DNA from: Candidatus Caldilinea saccharophila | GTDB lineage: Bacteria > Chloroflexota > Anaerolineae > Caldilineales > Caldilineaceae | DNA length: 64,000 nucleotides | Assembly (NCBI GenBank): GCA_016710365.1 | Contig: JADJVW010000001.1 | Span: 446,392-510,391, forward strand | Reading direction: 5' to 3' | Part shown: positions 36,058-45,800 of the stretch, in pieces | Position numbering within the stretch: position 1 is the first letter of the stretch | Layout of the letters: each line of letters opens with the position of its first letter | Position numbers and translations under genes: made by a program | The notes under the pieces: model-generated | What the model was told of the DNA's origin: nothing | The model's database searches: none | The model's input: only the letters and a program-made list of their open reading frames with translations

Positions 36058-37542
36058 ATGTCAGAACCCCGTCGCCGCAAAGTAATGCTCGTCGGTCTTG
36101 ATGGTTTGACACTACAACGTCTCTTGCCATTGGCGGCTGCAGGCAAGTTACCCGCCTTTTCTCATCTGCTGAGAATCGGCGCGCACGGTATTCTGACGTC
36201 TGTCACCAACATGACGACAGGACCGACGTGGGCGTCATTCTCAACTGGTTGCAATCCTGAGCGACATGGCATCTATCACGACTTTCATCATCGTTGTAAT
36301 GGATATCAACTGGAGCCGACCACGGGGCGTCACCTACAAGTGGCGCCGCTCTGGGAAATAGCCAGCGACACAGGCAAAAGTGTCGTTGTGCTCAACGTGC
36401 CGATGAGCTATCCAGCGCAACCGGTCAACGGCGTCATGCTTGCCGGCATCGACGCTCCAAGCGAACACGCACCTGGGTTCGAACATCCTCACGGCGTCTA
36501 TCGCGCGCTCAAAGGTGCCGGCATAGACTACATCATTGACTGTGGTCTTGCCTCCTACATGCAAACGAATCAGCTCGACGCAGGCTGGGCTGCGGTGAAA
36601 CAGGAAACTGAAGCGCGCACGCGCGCAGCCGAACATCTATTGAAAAAGATAGAGTGGGATCTACTTGTTTCCGTATACAGTCTGCCGGATGTCTGGCAGC
36701 ATTACTATTGGAGCGCTCCACCCGGCTCACCGAGCGAACAGCGGATTGAGGACGCTTATCGATTGATCGATCAGCACGTTGCGCGGCTGTTGAAGCTGCT
36801 ACCCGACGATGGGACAATTGTTATCTGCTCCGACCATGGATTTGGCCCACTGCATGGTACGCGCGATGCCATCAACCGCTGGTTGGCTAAACAGGGACTG
36901 TTGTACTTTGTCCCCACTGGTCAGGAGCGACCTAATCAACGCTTCTTCAAATGGTTGCGCCACTTCGCACGCCGCCATCTCAGTTTTCGAGTACGCCAGC
37001 AAATGCTCGCATCTTTCGCGCCTCTGCGACGGCAGATCGAGACATCGCTGCGGATCGGCCAGATTGATTTTAGCCGAACCAAGGTGTACGCGGCTATCGA
37101 TCATCTTGAGATGTGGGTCAATGTTCGGGGTCGACAAGTACAAGGTTGCGTTGAACCCTTTGAACGAGAAAATATTTGCAAACAGGTGTTGGAAAGCTTG
37201 CAGCATTGGTGCGATCCCCTTTCCGGGAAGGTCTATGTAGATGCAGTGACAATCAATCAATCGGACGATTTATCTCGTCGAGGAGATGATTGTCACCTAC
37301 TCCCAGACTTATCGCTTCATTGGAATCCACAATGCGTTTTACCAAATCTCCATCCACTGATTACCGGCGACCATGCACCAGATGGGACAATATTAATGGC
37401 TGGCCCCCTGACGCCCCCATCGCTCAAAATGGACATGAGTCTGATCGATGTCGCGCCCCTGGTGTTGACGCTCCTTGGCGTTCCAGCACCGGTTCATATG
37501 CAGGGCAAAATCCCGGCTTTTCTGAATAGATCTGATCCTTGA
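36058..37542 (+). CDS. Type I phosphodiesterase / alkaline-phosphatase superfamily protein
   Basis: A 494-residue metal-dependent hydrolase of the nucleotide pyrophosphatase/phosphodiesterase group. The first metal site is VMLVGLDGLTLQRL near residue 13, the nucleophile Thr lies in NMTTGPTWASFSTGCNPERHG near 60, and later metal ligands are in ICSDHGFGPLHG near 263 and LITGDHAPDGT near 441. No signal peptide is seen, so the protein is probably cytoplasmic, unlike many relatives. Homologues act on nucleotide sugars, phospholipid head groups or sulfates; the substrate is open. GTG at 36049 is an alternative start. The DUF362 gene follows after 13 bases. The start of the more A+T-rich island is about here. 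Confidence 0.8.
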   Translation: MSEPRRRKVMLVGLDGLTLQRLLPLAAAGKLPAFSHLLRIGAHGILTSVTNMTTGPTWASFSTGCNPERHGIYHDFHHRCNGYQLEPTTGRHLQVAPLWEIASDTGKSVVVLNVPMSYPAQPVNGVMLAGIDAPSEHAPGFEHPHGVYRALKGAGIDYIIDCGLASYMQTNQLDAGWAAVKQETEARTRAAEHLLKKIEWDLLVSVYSLPDVWQHYYWSAPPGSPSEQRIEDAYRLIDQHVARLLKLLPDDGTIVICSDHGFGPLHGTRDAINRWLAKQGLLYFVPTGQERPNQRFFKWLRHFARRHLSFRVRQQMLASFAPLRRQIETSLRIGQIDFSRTKVYAAIDHLEMWVNVRGRQVQGCVEPFERENICKQVLESLQHWCDPLSGKVYVDAVTINQSDDLSRRGDDCHLLPDLSLHWNPQCVLPNLHPLITGDHAPDGTILMAGPLTPPSLKMDMSLIDVAPLVLTLLGVPAPVHMQGKIPAFLNRSDP

Positions 37543-37555
37543 CGCCCGGAGGGAA

Positions 37556-38642
37556 ATGCAAACCGAGCATGACGCAGTCAAAGCGAAAGCACGCGTTGCA
37601 ATGGTTCGAGGTGAGGATCGCGTCGCTAATCTACGCGGTGCGCTGGAAGCTGTGATCGATGAACTGCCGTGGACCACCTATCGGCGCGTCCTCGTCAAGC
37701 CAAATCTTGTCGTCAGCCATGCACAGCATGCGATCACACACCGAAACACGCTGGAAACCATCCTGGCGTTATTGCGCCAACGCTATCAGGGGATGCTGAC
37801 GGTTGCCGAGGGGTGTGCCATCGAACCCACTCTGCGCCTTCGAAGCGCACCGTTATCCGGAACTTGCGCAAAGATACGCCTGCAATCTGGTCGATCTGAA
37901 CAGCGATGACACTGCCACAGTCGAGTTAATCGGACGTGGAAAACACCCAATACAGGTGGAAATCTCCCGCACATTGCTTCAGAGCGACTGTCGCATTTCT
38001 GTCACCGTGCCGAAAACACACGATGCGGTAATGTTCACCGGCTCGATCAAAAACATCATCATGGCCGGGCTTGTCAATCGACGCGTTGCGGACACTCCCC
38101 GACGCGCCCGCCTGCTTGATCGGATTGGCCGAGCCGCGTTTGGGCATGGCAACGGGTGGGGAAGCGACAAAGCCGCCATGCATCAACACCCCTCCATCAT
38201 GAACCTGAATCTCGCCCGCGTGGCACCGCTGGTGTGGCCCCACTTATCGGTCATCGACGGGTATGTGGCGATGGAAGGCAACGGGCCGATCTGGGGAACA
38301 CCGGTGGAGTGGCAAGTCGCCTTTGCCGGCGTCGATCCACTCGCCGTTGACGTAACGGCGCTTGAGCTGATGGGATTTCGCTTGGACGAGATCGGATATT
38401 TGCACCATTGCGCCAAGCTAGGACTGGGCAAATTTCTCCCTGACGAGATTACGGTGGTGGGTAATACGTCACGCACACAGGTTGAACGCAACTTTGTTCG
38501 TCACCCACGTGAAACCATGCAAAGAAATTGGAAGACCGCTGATATCGACGACTGGCTACTACGCCCATTACGCCCTACTGCGCCGCCTTCTACAATGGAT
38601 CAAGCAAAAGAAGGCGGCACAGCAGACGATCGGTGCAGATGA
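37556..38642 (+). CDS. DUF362 family protein, frameshifted
   Basis: DUF362 proteins have an N-terminal KPNxV core and are often fused to, or found near, ferredoxin domains; their reaction is not established. Here RVLVKPNLVVSHAQHAITHR lies near residues 43-62, then MLTVAEGCAIEPT near 85. The frame breaks near 37830, and the next frame continues AFEAHRYPELAQRYACNLVDL, with the family block SVTVPKTHDAVMFTGSIKNI near 145 and VIDGYVAMEGNGP near 226. No ferredoxin cysteines are present. GGAGG precedes the ATG. Its last 43 bases overlap the end of the convergent P450 gene. Confidence 0.75.
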
Positions 38643-39943
38643 ACGTACTGCGGCCGGCGCAGGCGGAGCGTGACTGCTAGATTGACGCGTGAGTCAAGCG
38701 GGGGTGGCGCAACAGGCGTAATGCGATAGCGCCGCATCAGCCATGCCAATATCAGTTTCATCTCTATAACAGCCATATCACCACCAATACAACTGCGAGG
38801 ACCCGCACCAAAGGCCATCCATTGCCAACCTAGGTCATGACGCGTCGCGCCGAAGAATCGCTCGGGATGAAACGCGTTGGGCGCAGGCCAGAAATCCGGA
38901 TGGCGATGCAGACCAAACACAAAGAGCATGACCGGTGCACCTGCCGGCACAGTAAACCGACCGATGGTATCGTCTTCAATGGCGCGGCGCGTGATACGCC
39001 ACGCAGGTGGAAAAAGCCGGAGCGACTCTTTGATCACGCCATCAAGATAGGCGGGGGCCGATTCGATAGCCCAGTTCGGGCGTGCGTCAATCTCGGCCGC
39101 AACGTTTTCTCGAATCGATGCGTGACTCGATAACAGCCAAGTTGTCCATGCAAGCCCGGCGCTTACCGTCTCGTGTGCTGCAAGAAGAATTTGGAATAGC
39201 TCGTCATAGAGCATGGCGGCAAGAACCGCGCTATCGCCTTGTACAGCCGGTATGTCTTGGCTGACAAGACGCAACAAGGCATTGCAGAAGTCGTCACGCG
39301 GATCGTCTTGCTTCAGTCGGGTCGCAATCCAACTCGTCACGATCTGTCTGACTTGTACTGCCGCCTGCTGGAGATGCGCCCTTGACGGTAACGGCGCCCA
39401 CGGGAACAGGCGCGTGGCAAAGAACAAGGGTGAGTCGCCATACATCAGTGTCTTGATGGCATCCAGATAGGCGACAAGTTCTGGATACGTCGGGACCCCA
39501 AACCCGAACTGTTGACAGGCGACGCTGACGCTTGCGCACTCCATCAACCGCGATAGATTCAGCGGACGACCGAGGGCGCAGTGTTCTGCAATTACGCCTT
39601 CCAGACTGCGCCATGCGGCATCGACAAATATTGGCAGATCCGACAGTCGGTCACCCTGAAAATAGGGGAGCGCGATGGAACGAAGCGCACGCCATTTCGC
39701 TAGGTCGCTCACAGCAGAACCGTTACGGATAACGGAGCGTAGTGGCGTATCGAAATGATCGCCCTTACGATAGTTGCGGGCGTTATTCTGTAAAATATGC
39801 TGGGCGTGCTCCGGTCGCGTCAACACCCACAGCTTCGTCAGACCGAGATCGAGTCTATAGACGTCACCGATGCGTTCCTGCAAAGCACAGAGATGAAACA
39901 GAGGATTGGCACCATCTCGTAGATAGTGAAAAAGTGCGTCCAA
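38600..39943 (-). CDS. Cytochrome P450
   Basis: A 447-residue heme monooxygenase without an N-terminal membrane anchor, as usual in bacteria. The I-helix oxygen-binding motif is LLAAHETVSAGL near residue 255, the K-helix ExxR is KESLRL near 307 and the heme loop is FGAGPRSCIGG with the Cys ligand near 396. The ERFF motif precedes it (PERFFGATRHD). The clan resembles CYP102/CYP4-like bacterial P450s with TRRAIEDDTIGRFTVPAGAPVML. The start is a TTG at 39943 with a GAG upstream; an ATG 38 bases upstream is out of frame, so the start could be affected by an indel. The electron donor is not in the window. It probably belongs with the GT4 and radical-SAM genes. Confidence 0.92.
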   Translation of the reverse strand: MDALFHYLRDGANPLFHLCALQERIGDVYRLDLGLTKLWVLTRPEHAQHILQNNARNYRKGDHFDTPLRSVIRNGSAVSDLAKWRALRSIALPYFQGDRLSDLPIFVDAAWRSLEGVIAEHCALGRPLNLSRLMECASVSVACQQFGFGVPTYPELVAYLDAIKTLMYGDSPLFFATRLFPWAPLPSRAHLQQAAVQVRQIVTSWIATRLKQDDPRDDFCNALLRLVSQDIPAVQGDSAVLAAMLYDELFQILLAAHETVSAGLAWTTWLLSSHASIRENVAAEIDARPNWAIESAPAYLDGVIKESLRLFPPAWRITRRAIEDDTIGRFTVPAGAPVMLFVFGLHRHPDFWPAPNAFHPERFFGATRHDLGWQWMAFGAGPRSCIGGDMAVIEMKLILAWLMRRYRITPVAPPPLDSRVNLAVTLRLRRPQYVHLHRSSAVPPSFA

Positions 39944-40017
39944 GGTCTCAAGATCGGGACAGTATCGGTGCTAGGCTGCATTGATCAAACCTCAAAATTA
40001 AAGATTCACGTGTCCAC

Positions 40018-40098
40018 TTTTCCCACACATTTCCAACACCTCTTCGACACGCATTCCCACATTTATCCCACATTTATCCCACAATTCATGTGGGATAA
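40018..40098. repeat. Iterated TTATCCCACA motif, possible operator
   Basis: Two direct copies of TTATCCCACA (40063-40072, 40074-40083) and one inverted copy (40089-40098) with two looser copies upstream (TTTTCCCACA near 40018, CATTCCCACA near 40052). The last two copies form a perfect 10-base inverted repeat with a 5-base spacer. The array lies in the only gap of the GT4-P450 group, upstream of P450, so it may bind a regulator, or act as a hairpin at the GT4 end. Confidence 0.5.
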
Positions 40099-40101
40099 GT
40101 C

Positions 40102-41256
40102 TCAGGACTTCAAACAAGCTCGTTCGTAACATTGAATCGTCAGATCGGCCATACGCAGATGAGAATACTCTGCAAGCACCTTTTCCCGTCCAGCCTGTCC
40201 TAGTCGGCAGCGCAATTCATTGTCATCAAGCAGACTACGAATCCCGGCAGCAAGGGATCGCGAATCGCAGGCGGGCACGACGATCCCAGCGTTGCCAACC
40301 TCTTCTGGACCTGATGTGGCAGACGTCACTACTGCTGGCGTGCCACACGCCATCGCTTCGATCGGTGTGATGCCAAGTCCTTCCAGAAAAGACGGGGAAA
40401 CATAGACATCAGCAAGCGAGTAGTACAGAGGGCGATCTTCGTCACGTAAAAACCCAATATCATGAACACGATGTGCGGCCGGCCCAACTACCTTCCGAAA
40501 TATCTTCCGATAGGATTCATCCCACCGCCCGCCCACTAGCAGGTGCACATCTTCAGGTAACTGGCACATTGCCTGGCCAAGATACTCCATTCCTTTGCGA
40601 GGCGTGATGAATCCAAGAAAAAGCAAGATACGACAGTGCTCAAGGCCAAGCTTTTTACGCAGTTCAGGGTGCGGCGTCGGACAAAACAGTTCTGTATTAA
40701 TGCCTTGTACGGCTAGGTCGATGCGGCCAAATGGAATGTGATAGTGCGCCACAAATTCATCGCGCGTCGATCGACAACTGGCAACCAGTCGTACTGCGTT
40801 CTTTACGCTGCGATGTTCGAAAAATGTCCGTGCAACACGATAATATGCTTGCCTTCGAACCCAATCAACGCGGCCGGTGTGATACGGTCCGCCGTGATGC
40901 GCTGTCAGTCGCTGCCGAAATGACTGCCAAATTGATGCAACATACACACCATGATACGGATAAGCGAAATGCACATCCAAAAAATGAATTAACGAGAATG
41001 CACGTTCCCGTTGCAACCGTGCAAGTAGTTGGACCGCCCGAAGACTATAGGTGATCCAATCCAGTTTGTCGGCGCGCACTCGATACACTTCCACGCCGTC
41101 AATCCAGTGATGACTGGGAAGAGCACAACGCTGCGCAGCCAAGACGGTGACTTGATGCCCGCGGGTCAGCAGTCCCTGCGCCAAGTCTTCAGCATAAATT
41201 GTCAATCCAGAACTGCGATACGGCTTGTAATCCAGGCTAATGAGGCAAATGTGCAT
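40102..41256 (-). CDS. GT4-family glycosyltransferase
   Basis: A 384-residue GT-B fold enzyme that transfers a sugar from an activated donor at the membrane face. The N-terminal Rossmann half starts MHICLISLDYKPYRSSGLT, and the donor half holds LLFLGFITPRKGMEYLGQAM near residue 205 and the signature PSFLEGLGITPIEAMACGTPAVV near 285-307, with the E-x7-E motif. The start at 41256 was chosen because GGAG precedes it and MHICLIS is the natural start of the fold. The acceptor is unknown. The radical-SAM gene lies 34 bases upstream, same strand. Confidence 0.88.
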   Translation of the reverse strand: MHICLISLDYKPYRSSGLTIYAEDLAQGLLTRGHQVTVLAAQRCALPSHHWIDGVEVYRVRADKLDWITYSLRAVQLLARLQRERAFSLIHFLDVHFAYPYHGVYVASIWQSFRQRLTAHHGGPYHTGRVDWVRRQAYYRVARTFFEHRSVKNAVRLVASCRSTRDEFVAHYHIPFGRIDLAVQGINTELFCPTPHPELRKKLGLEHCRILLFLGFITPRKGMEYLGQAMCQLPEDVHLLVGGRWDESYRKIFRKVVGPAAHRVHDIGFLRDEDRPLYYSLADVYVSPSFLEGLGITPIEAMACGTPAVVTSATSGPEEVGNAGIVVPACDSRSLAAGIRSLLDDNELRCRLGQAGREKVLAEYSHLRMADLTIQCYERACLKS

Positions 41257-41290
41257 ACTATGCTCCGGGGATAAACGACCTGTAACATGC

Positions 41291-42835
41291 TCAGAGTTGG
41301 GGACGTAGATAGGTGCGTACTTGCCGGAAATGCTTGAATTGCGCATCTAGGCCACGCGTCATGGCGATCAGGCGATAGATAAATGTGAAGAGCCAAGCAA
41401 AAATTGGAAAGGAGAACAGCCTAAGTGATATGGGTTGGATCATCGGTAACAACACCCAATGCGGCAAGTTGCGGTGCAGGCACCACAGCACAAAGTTGTA
41501 GTAGTTGGGTTGCAGCTTGATATAGCTTTTTGCATAGATATCAACTTCGTCATCGCTGATAAACCCGTCGGTCTTGGCCAGCTCATACATATCCGTGCCA
41601 GGATAAAAGGTTAGAGAGAAAAAATGGAGTAAGTGTGGTCGAGGCAGCCGATAAAGAAGGTTCAGTGTCTCCAACTGGTCTTCATAGCTTTCGTAGGGAT
41701 TATCAGAGATCACATCGTAGCTAGGGTATGGGATCGCCGCACGATGCTTTTGAAGTAGCCGGCCAGATTCCACAATCTGCTCGTTTGTTTCGAACCGATG
41801 ATAAAGCGATCTCATGCGAGCACTCCCCGATTGAAGTCCCATCCCCACGTCGGCCAGACCAGCCTCCACTAGCAACTGAAGTTTATGCTCCTTGATTGAG
41901 CCAGGTGTTGTCTGAATAAAAAACGGAAGTCCCACCTCGCGTCGATAGAGGTTAGCAAACTCTTCGAGCCAGTCATCCGAGACTGCTAGAAAGGTGCTGT
42001 CGATCAACATAACAGCCTCAAGCTGTGGAAGAACCGCACAAATCACCTGGATTTCAGCGAGCAAATTCTGCGGGCTGCGACGCCTCAACTTCGACCAGCC
42101 AGCAAACATTTTTGACAATGCATTGTCGCAGCAAAATGTACAACGAAATGGACAACCACGCGTGGCGGACAGCATATACGCAAGACGGGTTTGCCGCGCA
42201 AAATTGTGCATCAGATGGTGGGCAAGCAATGGTGGCGTGAGCGGCTCGATCTGTCCATCATTCAATATGAATTGACGATCGAGATCATAATCAGGCAGTG
42301 CCAGCTCGTCGAGATTCTGAGTGATCGGACGGTTGGGATTCGCATGAATCTGCCCCTGCGCATCGCGCCACCAGATGTTCTGAATATCGTATTGGGAAGC
42401 ACCCAACTCAATGCTATGCACCAATTCAACGATTGCATCTTCACCTTCACCCACGCACACGAAATCCGCCCACTTTAGAGATTCCTCCGGTCTCACCGTC
42501 GGATGAATCCCACCCCAGACGACTGGTATGCCCAAACGCTCATGGACTGCATCAGTCAACGAACGCGCCCTTCCAACATAGTTGCTCATCAGGGTGATAC
42601 CAATCAGATCAAGGTCGGCGCACAGGTCACAAACTTGGTCTAGCACCGCTTCTGTGTACTGTGAGGGCGGTGATTTGGCTTTGTAGTACAATTCATCTGG
42701 GTCGGGCAGAAAAATCATGCGCGTAGCATACCCTGCCCGTTGCAGACTAGATGAAATATGACGCAGGCCGATCGCCGACAGGTTGCTGTAGGGCGAAATC
42801 AAGCCAATCTTTGGAGTATCCGCAGCAGCCGTCAT
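41291..42835 (-). CDS. B12-binding radical SAM protein
   Basis: A 514-residue protein. The N-terminal part is a B12-binding-like domain (PKIGLISPYSNLSAIGLRHI, later GIPVVWGGIHPTVRPEES near 105). The radical SAM core holds the 4Fe-4S motif GCPFRCTFCCDN near residue 218 (CxxxCxxC) and later FYPGTDMYELA near 415. It lacks the DxHxxG motif, as is common in these families. The last 70 residues are hydrophobic with a basic end, possibly a membrane-associated tail. Family members methylate unactivated carbons or remodel lipids and natural products, for example HpnP/HpnJ in hopanoid modification; the exact reaction is open. The ATG at 42835 lies 9 bases after GGAGGAGGTG. Confidence 0.85.
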   Translation of the reverse strand: MTAAADTPKIGLISPYSNLSAIGLRHISSSLQRAGYATRMIFLPDPDELYYKAKSPPSQYTEAVLDQVCDLCADLDLIGITLMSNYVGRARSLTDAVHERLGIPVVWGGIHPTVRPEESLKWADFVCVGEGEDAIVELVHSIELGASQYDIQNIWWRDAQGQIHANPNRPITQNLDELALPDYDLDRQFILNDGQIEPLTPPLLAHHLMHNFARQTRLAYMLSATRGCPFRCTFCCDNALSKMFAGWSKLRRRSPQNLLAEIQVICAVLPQLEAVMLIDSTFLAVSDDWLEEFANLYRREVGLPFFIQTTPGSIKEHKLQLLVEAGLADVGMGLQSGSARMRSLYHRFETNEQIVESGRLLQKHRAAIPYPSYDVISDNPYESYEDQLETLNLLYRLPRPHLLHFFSLTFYPGTDMYELAKTDGFISDDEVDIYAKSYIKLQPNYYNFVLWCLHRNLPHWVLLPMIQPISLRLFSFPIFAWLFTFIYRLIAMTRGLDAQFKHFRQVRTYLRPQL

Positions 42836-42872
42836 AAATGAATGCACCTCCTCCGGGAACCACAAAAGTATA

Positions 42873-45800
42873 CTACCCCACCGCCATGATCTCCAACGTC
42901 CGCGTCAGCGCCTGACGCCACTGCCCCGCTTCGTCGATGGGCAGATAGATGGCGCGCCGCCCGACGCGTGCGGCGTCCTCCGGGACAAAGCTGGCGTCGT
43001 CGGCAGAGATCGTGCCCAGACCCAGCCGCAGCCGTCGCTCCATGGTGCGGCGATCCAGGTTCTCCAGCGCCTCACTGTACAGCACCAGGTTGTCCATGTC
43101 GCGGCCAATGCGGTCGATGCCGGCGCGTGTGGCCAGAATCTTGATGCGGATATGGAAGAGGAGGTTGTCGATCTCCTCTGGCACAGCGCCCGTCTGCGCA
43201 TCCTTGCCAAAGCGGTCGATCAACTCGCGGCGCATTTCCTCCAAGGCTTCCGGGTGCGTAATGCCGGCGATGCGGCGGTACAGTTGCAGACGCAATTCCT
43301 CATCTTCGATATAAGTCATCGGGATGCGGGCGTCGAGCGGCAAGTCGAGCGGCACCGGCGGCTGGAGCGGGTCTTCCAGGTCGAAGGGGAGTTCTTCGGC
43401 GGCGGCTTGTGGGAGTGGGGTGTTGGCGGTGTGGGGTGTTGGGGTCGTAGAGATGTCGGGTTGTGCGAGGGAGGGAGCCATTGCTTTTTCTCCACCACCC
43501 AAAGACCCCACGACCTCACCACCTGAAGCCGCCTCTTTCGCATCCGCCCCCTCCTGCGTCTCCACCGCCTTCTCGAAGCGATCCTTCTTGCGCCGCGCTT
43601 CATTGATCGCCTGCGCCAGCAGCCGCGTGTAGAGATCAAAGCCGACGCTGTCGATGTGGCCGCTCTGCCGGGCGCCGAGGATGTCGCCGGCGCCGCGAAT
43701 TTCCAGATCGCGCATCGCAATGCGGAAACCGGCGCCCAGTTCCTCGCTGCTTTCGAGGATGGCTTCCAGCCGGCGGCGCGCGTCGTAGCTGAGCGGCTTG
43801 TGCTTGTCGTAGAGCAGATAGCAGTGCCCGCGCTGCGCGCTGCGCCCGACCCGCCCACGCAGTTGATAAAGCTGCGCCAGCCCAAAATGGTCGGCGCGGT
43901 TGATGATGATGGTGTTGGCGTTGGAGATGTCTAGCCCATTTTCGATGATCGTCGTGGCGACCAGCACGTCGATGTCGCCGTCGGCAAAGCGCATCATCAC
44001 ATCTTCCAACTCGCGTTCCGCCATCTGCCCGTGACCGACGCCGACAATCGCTTCCGGCGCCAACCGGCGGACGCGCTCGGCCAGCAGGTGGATGTCGCGC
44101 ACGCGATCGTTGACAATAAAGACCTGGCCCTTGCGGTTTAGCTCGCGCTGGATCGCCTGTTTGATCAGCACGTCGTCAGCCTCGGCCAACACGGTATGAA
44201 TGGAGAGGCGTTCTTTGGGCGGCGTGTTGATGGTGCTCATGTCGCGGATGCCGCTTAGGCTCATGTGCAGCGTACGCGGGATCGGCGTGGCGCTCAGCGT
44301 CAACACATCGACCTTCATGCGCAACTGCTTGAGTTGCTCTTTTTGCGCGACGCCAAAACGCTGCTCCTCGTCGATGATCAACAGGCCGAGATCCTTGAAC
44401 GCGACATCCTGGCTGAGCAGGCGATGAGTGCCGACCACGAGATCGACCGCGCCCTGTTGCAGGCCATCGATCACCTTCTGCTGCTGGGTGGGGGTGCGGA
44501 AACGGCTGAGCACCTCGACGCGCACCGGGAAACGCGCCAGCCGGCTGCTCATCGTGCGATAGTGCTGCTGCGCAAGGACAGTCGTCGGCACCAGCACCGC
44601 GACCTGTTTGCCGTCGTTGATCGCCTTGAACGCCGCGCGCACCGCAACCTCGGTCTTGCCATAGCCGACATCGCCGCAGATCAGGCGATCCATCGGCGGT
44701 CGGATTCCATGTCGCGCTTAACCGCGTCGACCGCGACGAGCTGATCGTCGGTTTCCTGATAGGGAAACGCCGCCTCCATCTCTTCCTGCCACGGGCTGTC
44801 CGCGCTGTAGACATGACCGGTGATCGTCTCTCGCTCGGCGTAAAGCTTGAGCAGGTCGTCGGCGATCTCGGCCACGGCGCGTTTGGCGCGCTCCTTGACG
44901 AGCTGCCAGTCGGCCGTGCCCAGCCGGCTGACGGCCGGCGTGATGTCACCCGAACCGACGTAGCGGCTGAGGCGGTCGGCCTGATGCACCGGCACGTAGA
45001 GCTTATCCTCACGCGCGTAGACGACGAGCAGATACTCGCGCTCGATCCCGCCCAACGCCATGCGCGTCAGCCCTTCGAACCTGCCGATGCCGTGCTCGAT
45101 ATGCACGACGAAATCGCCCGGTTTCACATCGGCAAAGAAGAGTTCCGCGGCGACCTTGCTGTGCTGCTTAGGGCGCGCACGCGCCTGCGGCTTGCTCCAG
45201 CCAAAGAGCTCGGTATCGGTGAGGAGGTGGAGGTTGGAGGTTGGGAGATTGGAAGATTGGGAGATTGGGAGATTAGAGATTGGAGATTGGAGATTGGTGG
45301 TCTCTGTCTTCTCGTCTCCTTGTCTCCTTGTCTCCTCTTCTCGCCCTCTCCCCGTCTCCCCCTCTCTTTGTCTCCCCCTCTCCTTGTCTCCTTGTCTCTT
45401 CGTCTCCTCGTCTTCCCTCGCCCCTCGCCCCTCGCCCCTTCCTTCAATTCCCTTCAGTACAAAACCTTCGCCCAGAATCCCCTGCACCAGGGTGAGGCTT
45501 GCCGGTTCCGGCGCAACCTTGACCTCGCTCTGCACGTGGCCGGCAAGATGCACCTCCTGCACGAGATCGCGCATGCGCGCGGCCTGGCGCGTGGCCAGCA
45601 CCACGGCATGGCCGGCATTGTGCAGCTTGACGAGATCCGCGGCGATCTCCTTGACCTTGCCACCAAAGCGCGGGGCAGGTGCAAAGCAGCGCGCCAGCGG
45701 TGTGTTGGCGCTGGCCGTCTTGCCGTAGAGATCGCCGTAGCCAAGCAACGCCGGACTCCGCTCCAGCAGTTTCACCTTGAGTTCGTCGGCAGTGAAGCTG

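Noticed and set aside
40063..40098. TTATCCCACA copies as DnaA boxes or an origin
   Set aside because: The DnaA box is the 9-mer TTATNCACA; these copies have an extra C and only three are exact. No dnaA, dnaN or parAB genes are nearby.
45222..45447. CRISPR array in the repeat tract inside mfd
   Set aside because: Units are short, irregular and adjacent without unique spacers, and no cas genes are present.
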